Source of the DNA: Megamerina dolium
Taxonomy: Eukaryota > Arthropoda > Insecta > Diptera > Megamerinidae
NCBI GenBank assembly: GCA_963854835.1
Contig: OY978530.1
Location: forward strand, 10,579,872 to 10,643,871
Length of the DNA: 64,000 nt
Direction of reading: 5' to 3'
Of this stretch, positions 1-12,154 are shown piece by piece. Each line of letters starts with the position of its first letter. Within the stretch, counting starts at the first letter, position 1. Both the position numbers and the translations under genes were made by a program. The notes under the pieces are model-generated. The model was not told the origin of the DNA, did no database searches, and saw nothing but the letters and a program-made list of their open reading frames with translations.

Positions 1-827
1 TCAAACATTGTGTTTTATTAATAGATAAAATTGTTATGTCCCTAAAGGAAAACCCTTTACATAAATTGGTGAATTATTTTTCTCATATTGAAGTTTTTTA
101 TTTATAATATTTTTTTTTTATTATGTGGATTGATTGTGATATGAGATAATCGAACTGAAAACTGAACTATTAGTAATAAAGTGTTTGTTATATGATATTT
201 CGTTAATTTGTTATTTATTTTTGAGTTATGAGGTTATGAATTTCTTTTTTTGTTTTTATTAAAATTTGAATAAATTTGAATTAAAAAATTCTTCTTCAAA
301 TTCATCGTTAAGGCATATATTATGCGCTATATAAGTTACTGCCATTTTTTAACAAAACGCGTGATTTTTAAACGCAATTTTTTGTCGAAAATACAACGTC
401 AACGTACTTTCAATTTGCCAAAAGCTGATTCAATTATACTTCGGGCTTTATTGTGTGACTTATTGAACTTTCTGTTAGCCGGTTCTCTGGTTCACATGGT
501 TCAGATGGTGTTAAAATAGTGATTCATATGCAGAACCAATATCACCTAGAAGATGGTAGCCTGCTTGTGGAAGCTATGATCTGTGTAAAATGTACTGTTC
601 TTCAACATTCGTTCGTCGTGTACTGGTCCAGGATAACCGTAAATGATTGATTTATGTAAATAAATTTATGTCCATAAATTCTGTTAAAAAATGTCAAAAT
701 TATTTACGTTAAGTTTGGGCATGAATTTAGCCCATGTGCAAAAATTTGAATCGAAGACCATGTTGCAAAAGCTTGATACGTTTAATACGGAATGGCAGTA
801 TATTATATACATACATATGTATTATAT
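1..827. other. AT-rich stretch without recognised gene
   Basis: Open frames here are short (65 and 62 codons), of ordinary composition and match no family I know. I see no repeat pairing with other parts of the window until the SINE tail that starts near 828. Confidence 0.5.
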
Positions 828-1001
828 TCTTCCGGCAGTAAGAATTTGCCATGGAAAAGCTTCTAAGAGAACTCTGTGATAAAGCTCAGAAAAAGTGATG
901 TAGCAAGTGTCCTGCCGTTCAGAACTAGCTAAAATGTGTAGGTCCCTTCTAATACTGTCCAAAGTTTAACACGCACAACAGACCACATATATATTTTTTT
1001 T
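828..1001 (+). repeat. tRNA-derived SINE, 3' part
   Basis: This stretch matches the body and tail of the complete SINE at 36736-37099: the shared blocks include tccggcagtaa, ctctgtga-aaagctcagaaaaagtgatgt, gtcccttctaata and tttaacacgcacaaca. The tRNA-like head is missing. The tail is a T-run that abuts directly the 3' end of the minus-strand non-LTR element starting at 1002. Confidence 0.75.
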
Positions 1002-1014
1002 CTCCTTAAAACTC

Positions 1015-2436
1015 CTAATTGGAGCATAGGGCCTCCACAAGGCTTCTCCATCGCACACGGTTTTGGGCAGTTGATTTAGCGCTTTCCCATGTGATGCTGG
1101 CTGCAGCTAGCTCTCCTAATGTTGATCTTCTCCAGGTGTTTCTTGGTCGTCTGCGGCCTCTGCTCCTTTGCGGGTTCCACTCAAGCGACATTCGCGTGAT
1201 GCTATCTGGCTGCTTTCTTAGCGTGTGGCCAATCCAGCGCCACTTTCTACGCTTAATCTGTATCAGTATGGGCTCTTCGCTCGTCAGACGCCATAGTGCC
1301 TCGTTGGTAATAGTGTTAGGCCAGAAAATTCTACAAATGATCCTCAAACACTTGTTGACGAAAGCTTGCAGTCTCTGCGTGATAGAGTTCGAGATCAGCC
1401 ATATTTCACTTCCATACAGTAGTGTCGATTTCACACATGCGGAGAATATTCGCAATTTCGTGCGTCTGGATATTTGGGAATTTGCCCATACTGATTTTAG
1501 CCGGCCAAATGCTGTCTTGCTTTGCTTAGCCTGCAGTTAGCATCCTCCTCAGCTCCCCCGTTTGTTGTTATCGTGCAACCGAGGTAGCAGAAACTTTCGA
1601 CGAATTCTATCGCACAGCCGTCAATCATTATATGGCTTCTATTGGAATGATTGATTCTCATGGCTTTGGTCTTCGCAATATTTATCTCTAATCCGATGGT
1701 GTGTGCCAGAGCGACTAAACTGTTCGCCTTCGCTTGCATATCGGAGAATTTGTGCGAGAGGAGACAAATGTCATCGGCAAAGTCCAAGTCCTCAAGCTGC
1801 CGTGCGCGATTCCACACAATGCCAGTTCTCTTGTGCTGCGTGAGGCTGCTCATAACGTCATCCAGCACAATGGCGAAGAGAAGCGGGGAGAGAGGGCAGC
1901 CCGGCCGTACTCCAGTGCTGGTCGTGAATGAATCACTGATGTTACCATTGTGTAGAACCGCCAACTCAGAGTTCTCGTATAGTGCCATTATGAGGCGAAT
2001 CAGCTTCAGGTGTGTTAGCCTGATCAACGCAGCTGCGTTTTGGGCGAAATCCAGCCTGTTCGTCCCTAAAAGCATTCTCAACGCACTGGAGTCTATTCTG
2101 TATAAGTGATGCCAGAGTTTGTAGATGGAATTGAGCAAGGTTATTCCTCTCCAGTTGCCAAAGTCGCGCAGATCACTCTTTTTCGGAAGATTAACGATGA
2201 TGCCCTTCATCCAAGAGGGAGTGATCTTTCCATCTCTGCATTTGCTCATCGCTACTCGTTAGTAAGGTGCCACTTTGATCTCTTATTGGCTGATTTCTGT
2301 TGGTTTGCCGGTTGATTAGGCAGGCAATCAGGCGAAACAGCTGTCGCATATTATTTGCTCCTGCTGCGGCCTCGGCATCACTAGCGATATTCTCCATGAA
2401 ACGTCTCTTATCCCTTCTGGCCGCTTTCTTAACCAT
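1015..2436 (-). pseudogene. Non-LTR reverse transcriptase and C-terminal tail, broken
   Basis: The RT palm reads NWRGITLLNSIYKL, TGVRPGCPLSPLLFAIVLDD and LEDLDFADDICLL, where FADD is the catalytic box (near 1780). The thumb follows with FCYLGCTITTNGGAEED. Around 1480-1500 the frame changes and the tail continues as VKSTLLYGSEIW and WRWIGHTLRKQ to a stop at 1015. The segment 2191-2436 upstream is the linker between endonuclease and RT and is also out of frame. In life the protein would copy its own RNA at the nick. Here it cannot be made in one piece. The long antisense frames at 1019-1540 and 1651-2109 are shadows of it. Confidence 0.82.
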
Positions 2437-2492
2437 CTTGGCTGTTTCTCTTTAGGATGGCCGTAATGAGTTGTCGTTGTTAACCTGCCTTT

Positions 2493-3675
2493 TTAGATCG
2501 TTTCTGCGCTGTAGGATGCCCAAGTGAGGTCAGAGATCCATGGCTTTCGGTGGGCGGGTTTAACTGTGCCAAGTTGTTCATATGCTACGTGCCTGATTGT
2601 GGTGCTAGTAGTTTCCCAGCTGATGCCTTCGTTGTTGTTGATTAGCTTTTCACGTAGTTTGCTGACTATATCGTTTCTGGTGTTGATGTTCCGCAGATAT
2701 TGAACGTTATAGCGCTTATGTCTGCATTGTTCGTCAAATTTCTTTCTGCATTTCAGCTTGATCTTAACGTCGCCAGTGATGAGCTCGTGATCACTATCAA
2801 TATCGGCTCCCCTTCTATTTCTAACATCACGTAGCGAACCTCTCCACTTCCGACTGATACAGATGTGGTCTATCTGGTTTCGAGTTTTACCATTCGCCGA
2901 GGTCCATGTGTATTTATGAATTTCCTTGTGAGGAAATATGGAACCGCCAATAACCAGTTGGAAGGTTTGACACACTTCTATTAGCCTCTCGCCGTTGTTG
3001 TTAGTTGTTCCACAGCCATGGACTCAAATTGTCGACTGTATACCGGAGTTATTACTTCTGATTTCCGCGTTGAAGTCGCCCATGAAAAAGAATATATCCC
3101 CCCTGTTGATGGAACTGAGCGTTGTCGTCAGTTGCGCAAAGAAGTCGTCTTTTACCATGCAATCCGCGTCTTCCGTTGGAGCATAACACTGTACGATGGT
3201 AACGTGTCGGTGAACATTACTGTGGAATCGGGCCAGGATTATGCGGTCGGAGATTGGTTTCCAGGAATGCAAGGTGTTGCGCATCTCCTTGGATATAATT
3301 ATGCCAACTCCACTCTAACCTCTGACTTTCTTCCCACTGTACAGTACAGTACTGCCATGGGTTGTTGTACATTCGCCGCTGCCATTCCACCTCATCTCAC
3401 TTATACTTATGTATCATCTGCACTTCGAGTTGCTCCTGTCTGGAGGCATCCCTGAGAGTTCTTACATTCCATTGAGATATTCTTGTCCGGGTGCGTGGGC
3501 CAAATGTCATCATCATAGGTTTATGTTCGTATCCGAGGCTTTTCCCTGTGTAGGTTACGTTAATCGGTTTTTGTGTATACACTAGGGTAAGTGATTGGCC
3601 TACCGCTAGCGCTCTCAAGTGATGGGGCAGCCATCTGACGTCGCTTGAGAACAACGCTTTCGCCTGTAGCGCCAT
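2493..3675 (-). pseudogene. Non-LTR endonuclease domain, frameshifted
   Basis: This is the exonuclease-endonuclease-phosphatase domain that nicks target DNA for target-primed reverse transcription. Pieces in order: SQWNVRTLRD (start of the fold, near 3470), SEMRWNGSGE in another frame near 3370 (carrying the catalytic Glu), QCYAPTED and MGDFNAE (3024-3284), then NQIDHICIS and DSDHELI (2493-2975), which carry the catalytic Asp-His end of the fold. At least three frame breaks separate these blocks: near 3400, near 3290 and near 3010. All catalytic motifs are still visible, so decay has been by indels rather than by loss of the domain. The upstream 90 codons (MALQAKALFSS) look like an N-terminal leader. 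Confidence 0.8.
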
Positions 3676-3959
3676 CTGTGCTTAATTTGTTTTCCTATTG
3701 AATAACGGAAGTATTACACACAAATGGTTGGGAACTTCGCTAAATTGATAATGAAATGCGTAATTACATTATTTGACTGCTTTCCCCTTATTGTCGCTGC
3801 TATGCACCGCGAAACTGCACTTTCTTGTTTTTGCTATCAATTATTAAGTGCGCGTAATATTTGAGGTAGATTGATGAAGGATTAAAGGTGATTTGGGTAC
3901 ATATAGGAAGTTTTGTTAGGATTAGGATATTAAAGACTGACAGGAAAAATTGGGAAGAT

Positions 3960-4056
3960 GGAAAAAGCGCAGGATCAGATTGTCACCACTGGGGCTCAAA
4001 CCTGTGACCTCCGGGGTGGTCACCTAGTGCGCTAACGTTAGACTACAGAGACCATA
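3960..4056 (-). repeat. Candidate tRNA-like SINE head (second family)
   Basis: On the minus strand, tgtagtctaacgttagc (A-box-like, 4031-4047) is followed by ggtttgagcccc (B-box-like, 3991-4002), with the spacing expected for an internal pol III promoter. The sequence differs from the main SINE family of the window. No body or duplicated ends could be delimited, so this is tentative. Confidence 0.4.
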
Positions 4057-4396
<340 letters not shown>

Positions 4397-4408
4397 GTAC
4401 TCCCCTCT
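4397..4408 (-). other. Polypurine tract of CsRn1-like element
   Basis: The minus strand reads agaggggagtac immediately upstream of the LTR start (tgtggcaacc). This is the plus-strand DNA priming site. Confidence 0.65.
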
Positions 4409-5217
4409 TAGACAAGGTGTACTGTTTTCTTGAAGCGTTCTGGAATTACGACGCGGCGTCCGGAACGTGTCACCTTGGTCGATGTTGCAGTGTCGGGCGG
4501 CTCTGAAGGGACTGGTTCTGGTTTCGATGGTTGTGCTTCATCTTCAACTGTGTAAGCAGGCTTAAGTTGATCTATGGAAATAGTTTTTGCTCTTCCGTTC
4601 ACGCTGATCTTGAAATATTTGTCGGTTCTGCTTATGCCCTTGTGTGGGCCGTCGTAAGGATGCGACAACGATGGTCGCACGGAGTCGTTTCTGATGAAGA
4701 CACTGTCGCAAGTGTGAAGATCTGGATGTACGAAAATTTTGCTGTTACTGTGCCAGGTTGTATCAGGCGTTCTCATCTCTTGCATTGCTTTTCGTAGCTC
4801 GACGACGACCTCTGATTCTGTTTTGTTGCTTGGGGTATCCAGGAGAAACTCTGATGGGATGCGTAGGGTAGCGCCGTAGACTAGCTCCGCTGGAGACGCT
4901 TTGAGGTCTGCTTTATAGGTTGTACGCAGACCCAGCAAAATTGTTGGTAAGTGTTCAGTCCATCGCTCATGGTTCTGGCATAAAATCGCAGCCTTCAGTG
5001 TTCGATGCCACCTCTCTACTAACCCGTTTGATTGAGGGTGAGAAGGAGTCGTTCTGGTGCGATACGGGTCAGCTCTGCAAAAAGGGTAGACTGGAATTGC
5101 CGTCCTTGATCTGACGTGATTTTCTCGGGAACTCCAAACCTCGATATCCAATTGTCTATCAGTGCACGTGCGATAGTTGGAGCAGTCATATCGGGAATCG
5201 GTATTGCCTCGGGCCAC
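4408..5217 (-). pseudogene. Integrase C-terminal half, CsRn1-like
   Basis: This frame carries the end of the integrase core, [20 protein letters not shown], where the Glu of LVERWH is the third residue of the DDE triad. It continues through LRTTYKADLKASPAELVYG and a basic tail ending KTVHLV. The catalytic Asp residues lie in the overlapping frame 5019-7400 (LVDRFTRW and SDQGRQF). A single frameshift near 5040-5070 therefore separates the triad. The first ~60 codons of this ORF are out-of-frame shadow. Integrase would join the cDNA to host DNA in the nucleus. This copy cannot make an intact one. Confidence 0.85.
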
Positions 5218-7400
5218 CTGGTGAATCTGTCGACCAACGTGAGACAGTAACGTTGTCCATTGTTGAGAGGGAATGGGCCCACTATATCGACGTTAATATG
5301 GGAAAATCGTTTGTCCGGCGGCATGTAACGCTGCAGTTGAGAAAATGTGTGGCGGTTCACTTTTGACCGTTGACAGTGAACGCACGCCTTGGTAAAAGCT
5401 CTGCTGTCTTTCTGTATGCCAGGCCAAACGAATCTTTGCGTCATCAATTTGGCTGTAGCACGTGGGCCTGGTTGGCACAGGTTATGCGTAGACTCTAAAA
5501 CCAAACGTCTGTACTTCTTGGTAACAAATGGCCGAATGCAGTTTGTCGAAACGTCACAGTACAACTGTTCTGAGCTGCCTGGAATTGTAAAGAGTTTTAA
5601 TTTATGAGAACCATTTGCGTTACCTTTTTGCAGTAATTGTTGCAATTCTTCGTCTACTTTCTGATCAATCGCCAGTGTTTTAAAATCAACGTGTGCCATT
5701 TGCAAGGATGAAATACGAGAGAGTAAATCTGCTGTAACGTTTTCTTTACCGTTTACATGACGGATGTCTGTAGTAAGTTGCGAGATGAAATCCAACTGGC
5801 GTGCTTGTCTATTCGAAGCCTTGTCTAAATTTTGTCTGAAGGCGTACGTAAGCGGCTTGTGGTCCATATAGATATGACAGAGCCGGCCTTCTAGCATAAA
5901 TTTAAATTGTCGAACTGCTAAATATATCGCTGTTAGCTCACGGTCGTAGGTGCTATAACGCAGTTGCGACTTATCAAACTTTTTTGAGAAGAACCCCAAC
6001 GGTTCAAGAGCACCTTCTACCACCTGATGAAGAACGGCGTCGGCCGCAATATTGGAAGCATCCACCCAAAGGGATAGCTCCGCTTCTTTCGATGGGTGCG
6101 CGAGCAAAGTTGAGTTCGCTAGTTGTTGTTTGCACTTCTCAAAAGCTGCTGATGTCTCAGCAGACCAGTTGAGTAGTGATCGGTCGTTTTTGACGTTTTC
6201 AGGGCACATCTCTAGCAGCGGTGCCTGTGCTTCGATTGCATGAGGTATAAACCGTCTATAAAAGTTTATCATCGCCAAGAAACTCTTCAATTCCTTAACG
6301 GTGGAAGGCCTTTTGAAATTGCGTATGGCCTCTACGCGCTCTGGATGCGGTCGAATCCCTTTCGAGGATATCATGTGGCCGAGAAAGATTATCTCGCTTC
6401 GGCCAAATTCAGACTTCGCTACGTTGATAGTTAAATTGTACTTCGTAAGTCTTTCAAAAAGTTGGCGGAGGTGTATTTCGTGCTCTCTTGGACTTGATGA
6501 AGCGATGCAGATGTCGTCCATGTATGGGAAGACAAAATCCAGACCACGTACGACCTCGTGAATTAGCCTTTGAAAGGTTTGAGCTGCATTTCGCAGTCCA
6601 AACGTCATATATGCAAACTCAAATAAGCCAAAGGGCGTGGCAATAGCAGTTTTTGGGATATCATCCAGATGGACAGGTACCTGATGAAACGCTTTCTGCA
6701 GGTCGACTTTTGAAAAAATTGTCTTGCCTTGCAAATTGCTTGTAAAATCCTGTAGGTAAGGTATTGGGAATCTGTCCGGTGTCGTGATAGCATTCAATGC
6801 CCGATAGTCGCCACATGGGCGCCAGGTGCCATCTGCCTTTTTAACCATATGCAGCGGACTGGCCCAACTGCTTCGTGAGGGTCTGCAAATTCCAAGCTTC
6901 ATCAAGCTTTCGAATTCGGCCCGCGCAGCTGCTAGCTTATCAGGAGATAGGCGTCTAGGGCGAGCGAAAACGGGTGGGCCGTGCGTGTCGATATAGTGTA
7001 CCACGGATGTTTCTATGGTAGTGCCGGGCTGGGCGAAGCGTGTTACTGCTGGGAACTCGTTTAATAATTCAGCGTACGACGAAGATGTATCGAATGACTT
7101 GACGGAAAGGTGTTTGGCGGCGACCATATGTCCAGTGGTTTCTAATGAAGTATTATTATCGATCAGGCGACTTCGTTTTAAATCAATGAGTAAACCAAAG
7201 TGATTGATGAAATCTGCAACAATTATACCCGAAGTAACATCAGCGATCAAAAACGTCCACAAAAACTCGCGCCTTAGTCCCAGGTTAACTTTTAAGAGCA
7301 CTTCTCCGTAAACGTTGATAGGAGTTCCATTAGCGGCAAACAATTTCATGGAAGAAGGTTGATACTTGACTGAACGTGAGCCTTTTGGTATAACAGACAC
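5019..7400 (-). pseudogene. Protease-RT-RNase H-integrase polyprotein, CsRn1-like
   Basis: A 793-codon frame. It starts within the aspartic protease (the active-site DTGAD is just upstream, at about 7405-7420, in the same frame, behind a TAA), then [15 protein letters not shown] follows with [29 protein letters not shown] and the catalytic [11 protein letters not shown]. RNase H shows [23 protein letters not shown] and [10 protein letters not shown], so the acidic residues are all present. The integrase zinc finger ([23 protein letters not shown]) and the first two catalytic Asp complete it. The frame is lost after [18 protein letters not shown]. The ORF is long and recently decayed: one frameshift plus one stop. 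Confidence 0.9.
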
Positions 7401-7563
7401 GTCTGCGCCGGTGTCAATTAAAAATTTTTAATTGTTTGTGATGTCTGATACCTGAAGGCGAAAAATTGCTGCATCAAGATGTTTGCCCGTACTCGGTGCA
7501 GCTTGAGTCAAGTAACATCAATTCGGTGAATTTGCGTTGGCGTAACTGCAGGGGGTTTTGCAT

Positions 7564-8328
7564 CTACGCGCGTTGTCGCCAAAAGTACGAGGTTGTCCGA
7601 GGTTCAGGTGAACGATTACGGCTGTATGAACGTGAGTGGCTTCGTGAACTCCTTTTTTTCGTCTGTATCGCCTCAAGTCGCTTTGAGAGTTGCGAAATCT
7701 GTCGTTGGAGTGCTTGCAGGGTAACCTCAGAATCTGTGTTAAACTGGTTCGATGAGGGTGAGACGGTGGAAGATTGCTCTACTCTATTTATACCACGTAG
7801 GCCCATCGACTCTACTATGGCATCTGCGATTACAACTTTATCCACCGGGTCCCCTTTTGCAGCTATCACTGCAGCCTGCGCGTGAGGTGGTAATCGTGAT
7901 GCCCACAAATCAACTAGAACTGTTTCACATAGTGAACTACCAGCAACTCGACGCATTTCATTGAAGAGCTGACTAGGCTTCATATCTCCTAGTGGCATGT
8001 CCGATAAAACACGTGGGGTTAGTTTGGTTTTGATGTACTCATACCTGTTCTGTTGAGGGGTGGCTTCAATAATTGCGCGCAGCTCTGTCAATTTATTTGG
8101 TGGCACTTGCGCCATCACGAGGTTGTATTTCCTGATGTCTTGAGTTACTCCCGACGCAGCGAACCAAAACTCGAGCGACATAAAATATGATTCGATGTTC
8201 GTGGCGGCCATGCTCGGTGGATTTATTCTTGGAACCACAGCAGAATCCACATGAACATCATTTCCGATAAGCTGTGCATTTGGTGGTTGTTGTGGAGGTG
8301 TTGTGCCATTGTCCTCCGGCCCAAGCAT
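7564..8328 (-). pseudogene. Gag, CsRn1-like, with broken zinc-binding end
   Basis: The 254-codon frame contains an N-terminal PNAQLIGNDVHVDS, a capsid-like core with ESYFMSLEFWFAASGV, KYNLVMAQVP and PSQLFNEMRRVAG, then an Arg/Ser-rich end (RSSRSHSRSYSRNRS). It stops at 7564 as FWRQRA. In the next frame the expected CsRn1 Cys-His end continues as GDNARRCKTPCSYANANSPN, so a single-base shift lies near 7578. That frame hits TGA near 7520 and TAA near 7427 before running straight into the protease DTGAD. Gag and pol thus share one frame, interrupted by two stops. The first Cys of the zinc motif is not visible. Confidence 0.85.
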
Positions 8329-8448
8329 CTTTGCAATTTTTGTGGGTTAAAAGATTATTCCACAACCGAAGAAATTGCTTTTTAGCGCCGACAAATGCAC
8401 GTGGAGTTTTTTCACTTTTACGAATGAGCTAACCTCAATTTTATACTT

Positions 8449-8460
8449 TCGGGGTCACCA
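8449..8460 (-). other. Primer-binding site, tRNA-Trp type
   Basis: The minus strand reads TGGTGACCCCGA three bases inside the LTR. It is complementary to the 3' end of eukaryotic tRNA-Trp (TCGGGGTCA plus CCA). This primer choice is typical of the CsRn1 clade. Confidence 0.75.
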
Positions 8461-8463
8461 CTT

Positions 8464-8620
8464 TGAAGGTTAGTATTTGCTTTTATTCGTAAAGAGTACA
8501 AGATCGGAATGAATGTGTGAAAGTTATTTCTGCTATCATGCAGTAGGTGCACTGACGCGATGCGGGAGTTGCCACAGTAGTCGGCAATGATGTAAAAAAT
8601 GATTTTCTTGTGGGGGTTGC

Positions 8621-8624
<4 letters not shown>
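8464..8624 (-). repeat. 5' LTR of CsRn1-like element
   Basis: 161 bp. It is the same sequence as 4279-4396 plus a 43-bp block that itself contains a second gttgccacag. The outer flank is (TA)n. Confidence 0.9.
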
Positions 8625-8690
<66 letters not shown>

Positions 8691-8745
8691 CATATGTATA
8701 TGCATATGTATGAGTGTATGTATGTATGTATAAGTGTGTATAAGT
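8625..8745. repeat. (TA)n then TATG/TGTA microsatellite
   Basis: TA dinucleotides continue the tract interrupted by the LTR element, then grade into atgtatgtatgta and gtgtataagtgt motifs. The frames crossing it are artefacts. Confidence 0.9.
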
Positions 8746-8869
8746 GTGCATATTTTCTATAACCGTTCCTTCTCCTTTCATCTGTTTGGAAAATGCCCAC
8801 AAATCTTTCCGCTTGGCTATTAGGCATTAGATGATATGGGCTTGTGCATTTATTTACAATGCAGTTTTT

Positions 8870-10290
8870 TCCCATAAGTCTTCAAAATATACACTTTTGA
8901 ATTGCATTCCGTTGTTGGAAACGAGCGTTGTGGGTATTCCTAGACGAGAAAATATTTCGCAATATTGTCCGCACTGTTTGTTGCGAAGGGATTGATTTCG
9001 TTTCAATGATTTCCGGCCACTTTGAAAATGTGACAGTTACATGTAAAAAGTACTAACCATTTAGTGGGCCTGCATAATCGATATGAACTCGATCCCAAAA
9101 TTTTGTTGGAGTAGGCCACGGTTGCAGAGTTGCTTTTACCGGCATATTAGCAGTGACTACGTAGTGAGCACAACTTTTTATCGTGATCTTTATGTCATTG
9201 TCGATACCAATAGCTTTCGTTCTCTCAATGCCTGAGTGACCACGGTGAAACTCATATAATACACGTCTACGGAAATTTGCGGAATGGTAAGTCTATCGCG
9301 GTACATAATGCATTATTCAACATTAATAATTTTGGCTAATTTTTGGAGGCAAGCCATTTTTAATATTTTTTAACACGATGGAAAGAAGCGTATCCTTAGA
9401 TATCTAGTGCTGTATCATTTAGAATATTACTGGCAATGATGTTATGGTGTCTCTGGCGGCACAATGGGTTTAATTTTCTGATTTTATTAATGCTATGACG
9501 AAATCTTCCGGAACGATATTTTTCCTATTTACTAATCGAGACAATACATATGCGTATCCGGAACTATTCGCTAAGTAAATTTGTAAAATAAATTTTAAAA
9601 TCGTACGCAAGAAGTTGAATTGCTCATCTCTGTAGTCGATTCGCTTGGTGTACTGCGATACCAGTTTTTCGTCTAAAAATTGCTAATAAAAGTTTATGGT
9701 CAGTCTGAAGCTTGAATCACCGTCCGTATATCAGTTTGTGGAACTTGGTAGTCGCAAATATAAGAGCTAATGCTTCTTTTTCGACTTGACTATACCGTTG
9801 CTCGGCGGGTATCAATGATCGCGCAGCGTGGCAAACGGATTTTACAGTGCCATCAGAGTATAAGAGTAAAATGTAGGCGCCGAGTCTAGATCCGGACGCA
9901 TCAGCCGCTACTATGATATTTTGCTGTGGATCATAATGTGCCAAGGTAAGATCTGACGACAGTACGTCCTTTAATTTTTTCAAAGATCGCTTGTGCTTGA
10001 CTGTCCATGTCTATGTAACTTGGGTTTTCAAAAGTTCATCTAACGGATCTCTATGTCGTCGCATGTTGCTAACAAACTTCCCGTAAAATCTGATGGCCCC
10101 GAGAAACGATCGTGGTTCTGTAACATTCGTCAGTTGCTTCATATTGGTGATGGCTTGTATACGTTCAGGATTTGGCTTAAGACCGTGCCCGGTTTGTCCG
10201 CAATACGGTCTTTGTCTCGTTGCAGAGTCCCATCTTGTATCTGAAAAAGATAATTTCAATTGAGCAACACGATTTTTTTTGCTGGTTGAT
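8870..10290 (-). pseudogene. Old Ty3/gypsy pol remnant (RT thumb, RNase H, integrase)
   Basis: Minus-strand pieces in element order: RT thumb PNPERIQAITNMKQL and RSFLGAIRFYGKFVSNMR (10011-10259), RNase H VAADASGSRLGAYILL, HAARSLIPAEQRYSQVEKEALALIFATTKFH (in 9717-9983), integrase zinc-finger end YEFHRGHSGIERTK (near 9220) and integrase core FWDRVHIDYAGPLNG followed by FSKWPEI (near 9000-9090). The style (AEQRYSQVEKEALAL) is that of K02A2.6-like gypsy polyproteins. Several stops and shifts separate the blocks. The gag and protease of probably the same copy lie at 11000-11705, beyond an inserted solo LTR. Confidence 0.75.
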
Positions 10291-10421
10291 CAATACTTCC
10301 CTAGAAAATCTGCACTTGATTGCTTACAGAATTTATTGGTTGATCTTTCAAATGGAAAGCCTCCATCCAATTGTAAAGAAGTAATGATGTTATGAAATAT
10401 GAGGTGTTGCATCGATTGCCA

Positions 10422-10993
10422 TGTAATGAAGGACTAACTAGCTAGGCTAACCAGTAAATATTGTCTCAGTCCAATCGTCAGTCAAAGCGGTTGCACCGCT
10501 CCTTCAATTGACAGCTCGTGTGTTGCCACAACAAGCTTGACATAAAGTGAGAATAAACCACAGCGTATTAGTGTTAGTTTAATTCTGATTTTTTATTTTC
10601 GAATATGGGCTCTATTTATACCACATAATTCTTTCCAGAATTTCCAATATTCCCATCCATTTCCATATGCTAATTGGTCATACATACATAACACTTAGAG
10701 TGGCGACACAATAATTCATAATTGTGTTAACACAATATAATGATATTCTATACCAATGCAAGTGATCGAAAATATCAGTATATCATGTTGCCTGTGCATT
10801 TCAAAAAAAGCGAAATGTAAACAAAAGTGAAACAAAAATAGATATGTATGTATGAACATGTATGTACATAATGATATACATAGGTATGTGTAGTTGATGC
10901 AAGCATGTTTGTATGCACGTAATGTATTGTTGTACAGTACAGTATATTGTTATGCACAATGGTATGCATATGCGATGATATGGTACCACTACA
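10422..10993 (-). repeat. Solo LTR of the mdg1-like family
   Basis: About 572 bp matching the 722-bp LTRs at 46194, 54478 and 61110 over most of its length (aaggactaacta, gcggttgcaccgctcc, ggcgacacaataattcata, cgatgatatggtacc) and ending ccactaca like them. It lacks about 90 bp near the left end and a block of roughly 58 bp (gacctagatcaa...) in the middle, and has many point differences, so it is an older relative. No internal region adjoins either side and no matching 4-bp flank is visible. It interrupts the remnant gypsy element on both sides. Confidence 0.8.
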
Positions 10994-10999
10994 CAATCT

Positions 11000-11705
11000 A
11001 GCCCCATAACGTTGAGTTCGGATATTAAAGACACGCGACAAGTGAATGCTTTTTGTTCTCCTTGATAAGTGAGGAGTAGCTCGCCTGTTGCGCTACGTGC
11101 TGATCGGTCAACTGCCTCAGTTTCCTTAATATTTAAAATGTCGAATGTGTCTTTTGATATAATTGTAATATCTGGCCCGGTGTCGAATTAAAGTCGTATT
11201 GGAACGCGGTTAATGAGAACATTGATGTATTTGCGTTGGCATTGTACTTGGTTTGTCAAAAAAATCCCGTTTGATGGTACGATATGTTTGTGTTGCAGTT
11301 TGTGACTCTTCTGTGTGACACTTGCGTTATTGAATTGTGGTGCGCCATTTCTCTTATATGCTTTGCTGTTATTATTGTGTGAGCGATAACCCTCTTTGTG
11401 CCCGGTTTTTCAACAATCACCACATTTATGGCTTTTGTGGGGAAACGTGCATAGTAAAAATCGTCAAAATACCAGCATGGAGTTTTTGACACTTTTCCCT
11501 TACGCTCTCCAAACCATGTGTCGAAAGTGAGGTTATGGTCGACATATAACTCTGTCATATTTGACCCTAAGACCTCGATGATAAATTCAGGGTTTCCTGC
11601 GAACTTCACATCGTTTCTAGACTCATTTGATATAATTATTTTGGAAGGAAAATTTTGCATTGCCACACTATCGCTATGCTGCTGCTCGTGCATTTTAATT
11701 AACAT
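11000..11705 (-). pseudogene. Old Ty3/gypsy gag and protease remnant
   Basis: The minus strand shows a gag piece FIIEVLGSNMTELYVDHNLT followed by FDTWFGERKG (11256-11705), then the protease FDTGPDITIISKDTFDIL near 11120-11190, continuing through DRSARSATGELLL to LNVMGLDC at the edge of the solo LTR. The protease Asp-Thr-Gly is present but preceded by a stop. These parts fit upstream of the pol remnant at 8870-10290, so the solo LTR is best read as an insertion between protease and RT of one old element. Confidence 0.65.
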
Positions 11706-12139
11706 TTACGCTAATGTTTCTTCCACGGTTACTGTCCACGCCAGAACGCAAATGTCGTGAGTTGTCAAAATATTAATTTCTAAATTATGACTACCAGTGT
11801 GTTGGCAACCCACCGTAAATTTATCACATTTCATTTCTGTTTGCCGCTCTCCCTCTCTCTCTCTCTCTCTGTCCCTTCTTCTTAACTTTTTCTATATTCA
11901 TTTTTTATTGTTTTTGATGATTATCTCGTTTTACATCCCAAAAAAGAAAGTGCGCGAATTCGGTTAATATTACTTTTTTATATTTATTTTCTTATTTATA
12001 TATTTTTTTTATATTTATATTTTCCCTATATCGAGTGCTCTAAATTTATAAAGGGTTACCATTTTGCGGTTTCAAAAGTAAATGTAAATAAAACACATAT
12101 AAAATATTTTTTATCATGATATTTCTTTTTTATTATAAA
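11706..12139. other. Low-complexity spacer with (CT)n
   Basis: Contains a ctctct tract at about 11848-11870 followed by T/A-rich sequence. No gene is visible. Confidence 0.6.
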
Positions 12140-12154
12140 GTTTGAACGTTGACA

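Larger units (their letters stand above)
1002..3690 (-). mobile_element. Decayed non-LTR retrotransposon (endonuclease-RT type)
   Basis: Reading the minus strand gives, in order, an apurinic-type endonuclease, a reverse transcriptase and a C-terminal tail with WRWIGHTLRK and a Gly/Arg/Pro-rich RGRRRPRNTWRR motif. Several frameshifts and stops split the ORF, so it is a dead copy. The 3' end lies at about 1002 against a T-run (A-run on the minus strand). A second, 5'-truncated copy of the same family ends at about 14740. The family resembles single-ORF RTE/CR1-group elements, but I cannot fix the clade without a tree. It is unrelated at nucleotide level to the RTE family at 19830-23217. Confidence 0.85.

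Noticed and set aside
1019..1540. 173-codon plus-strand ORF
   Set aside because: Antisense to the non-LTR tail and RT; no independent similarity. The same holds for 1651-2109.
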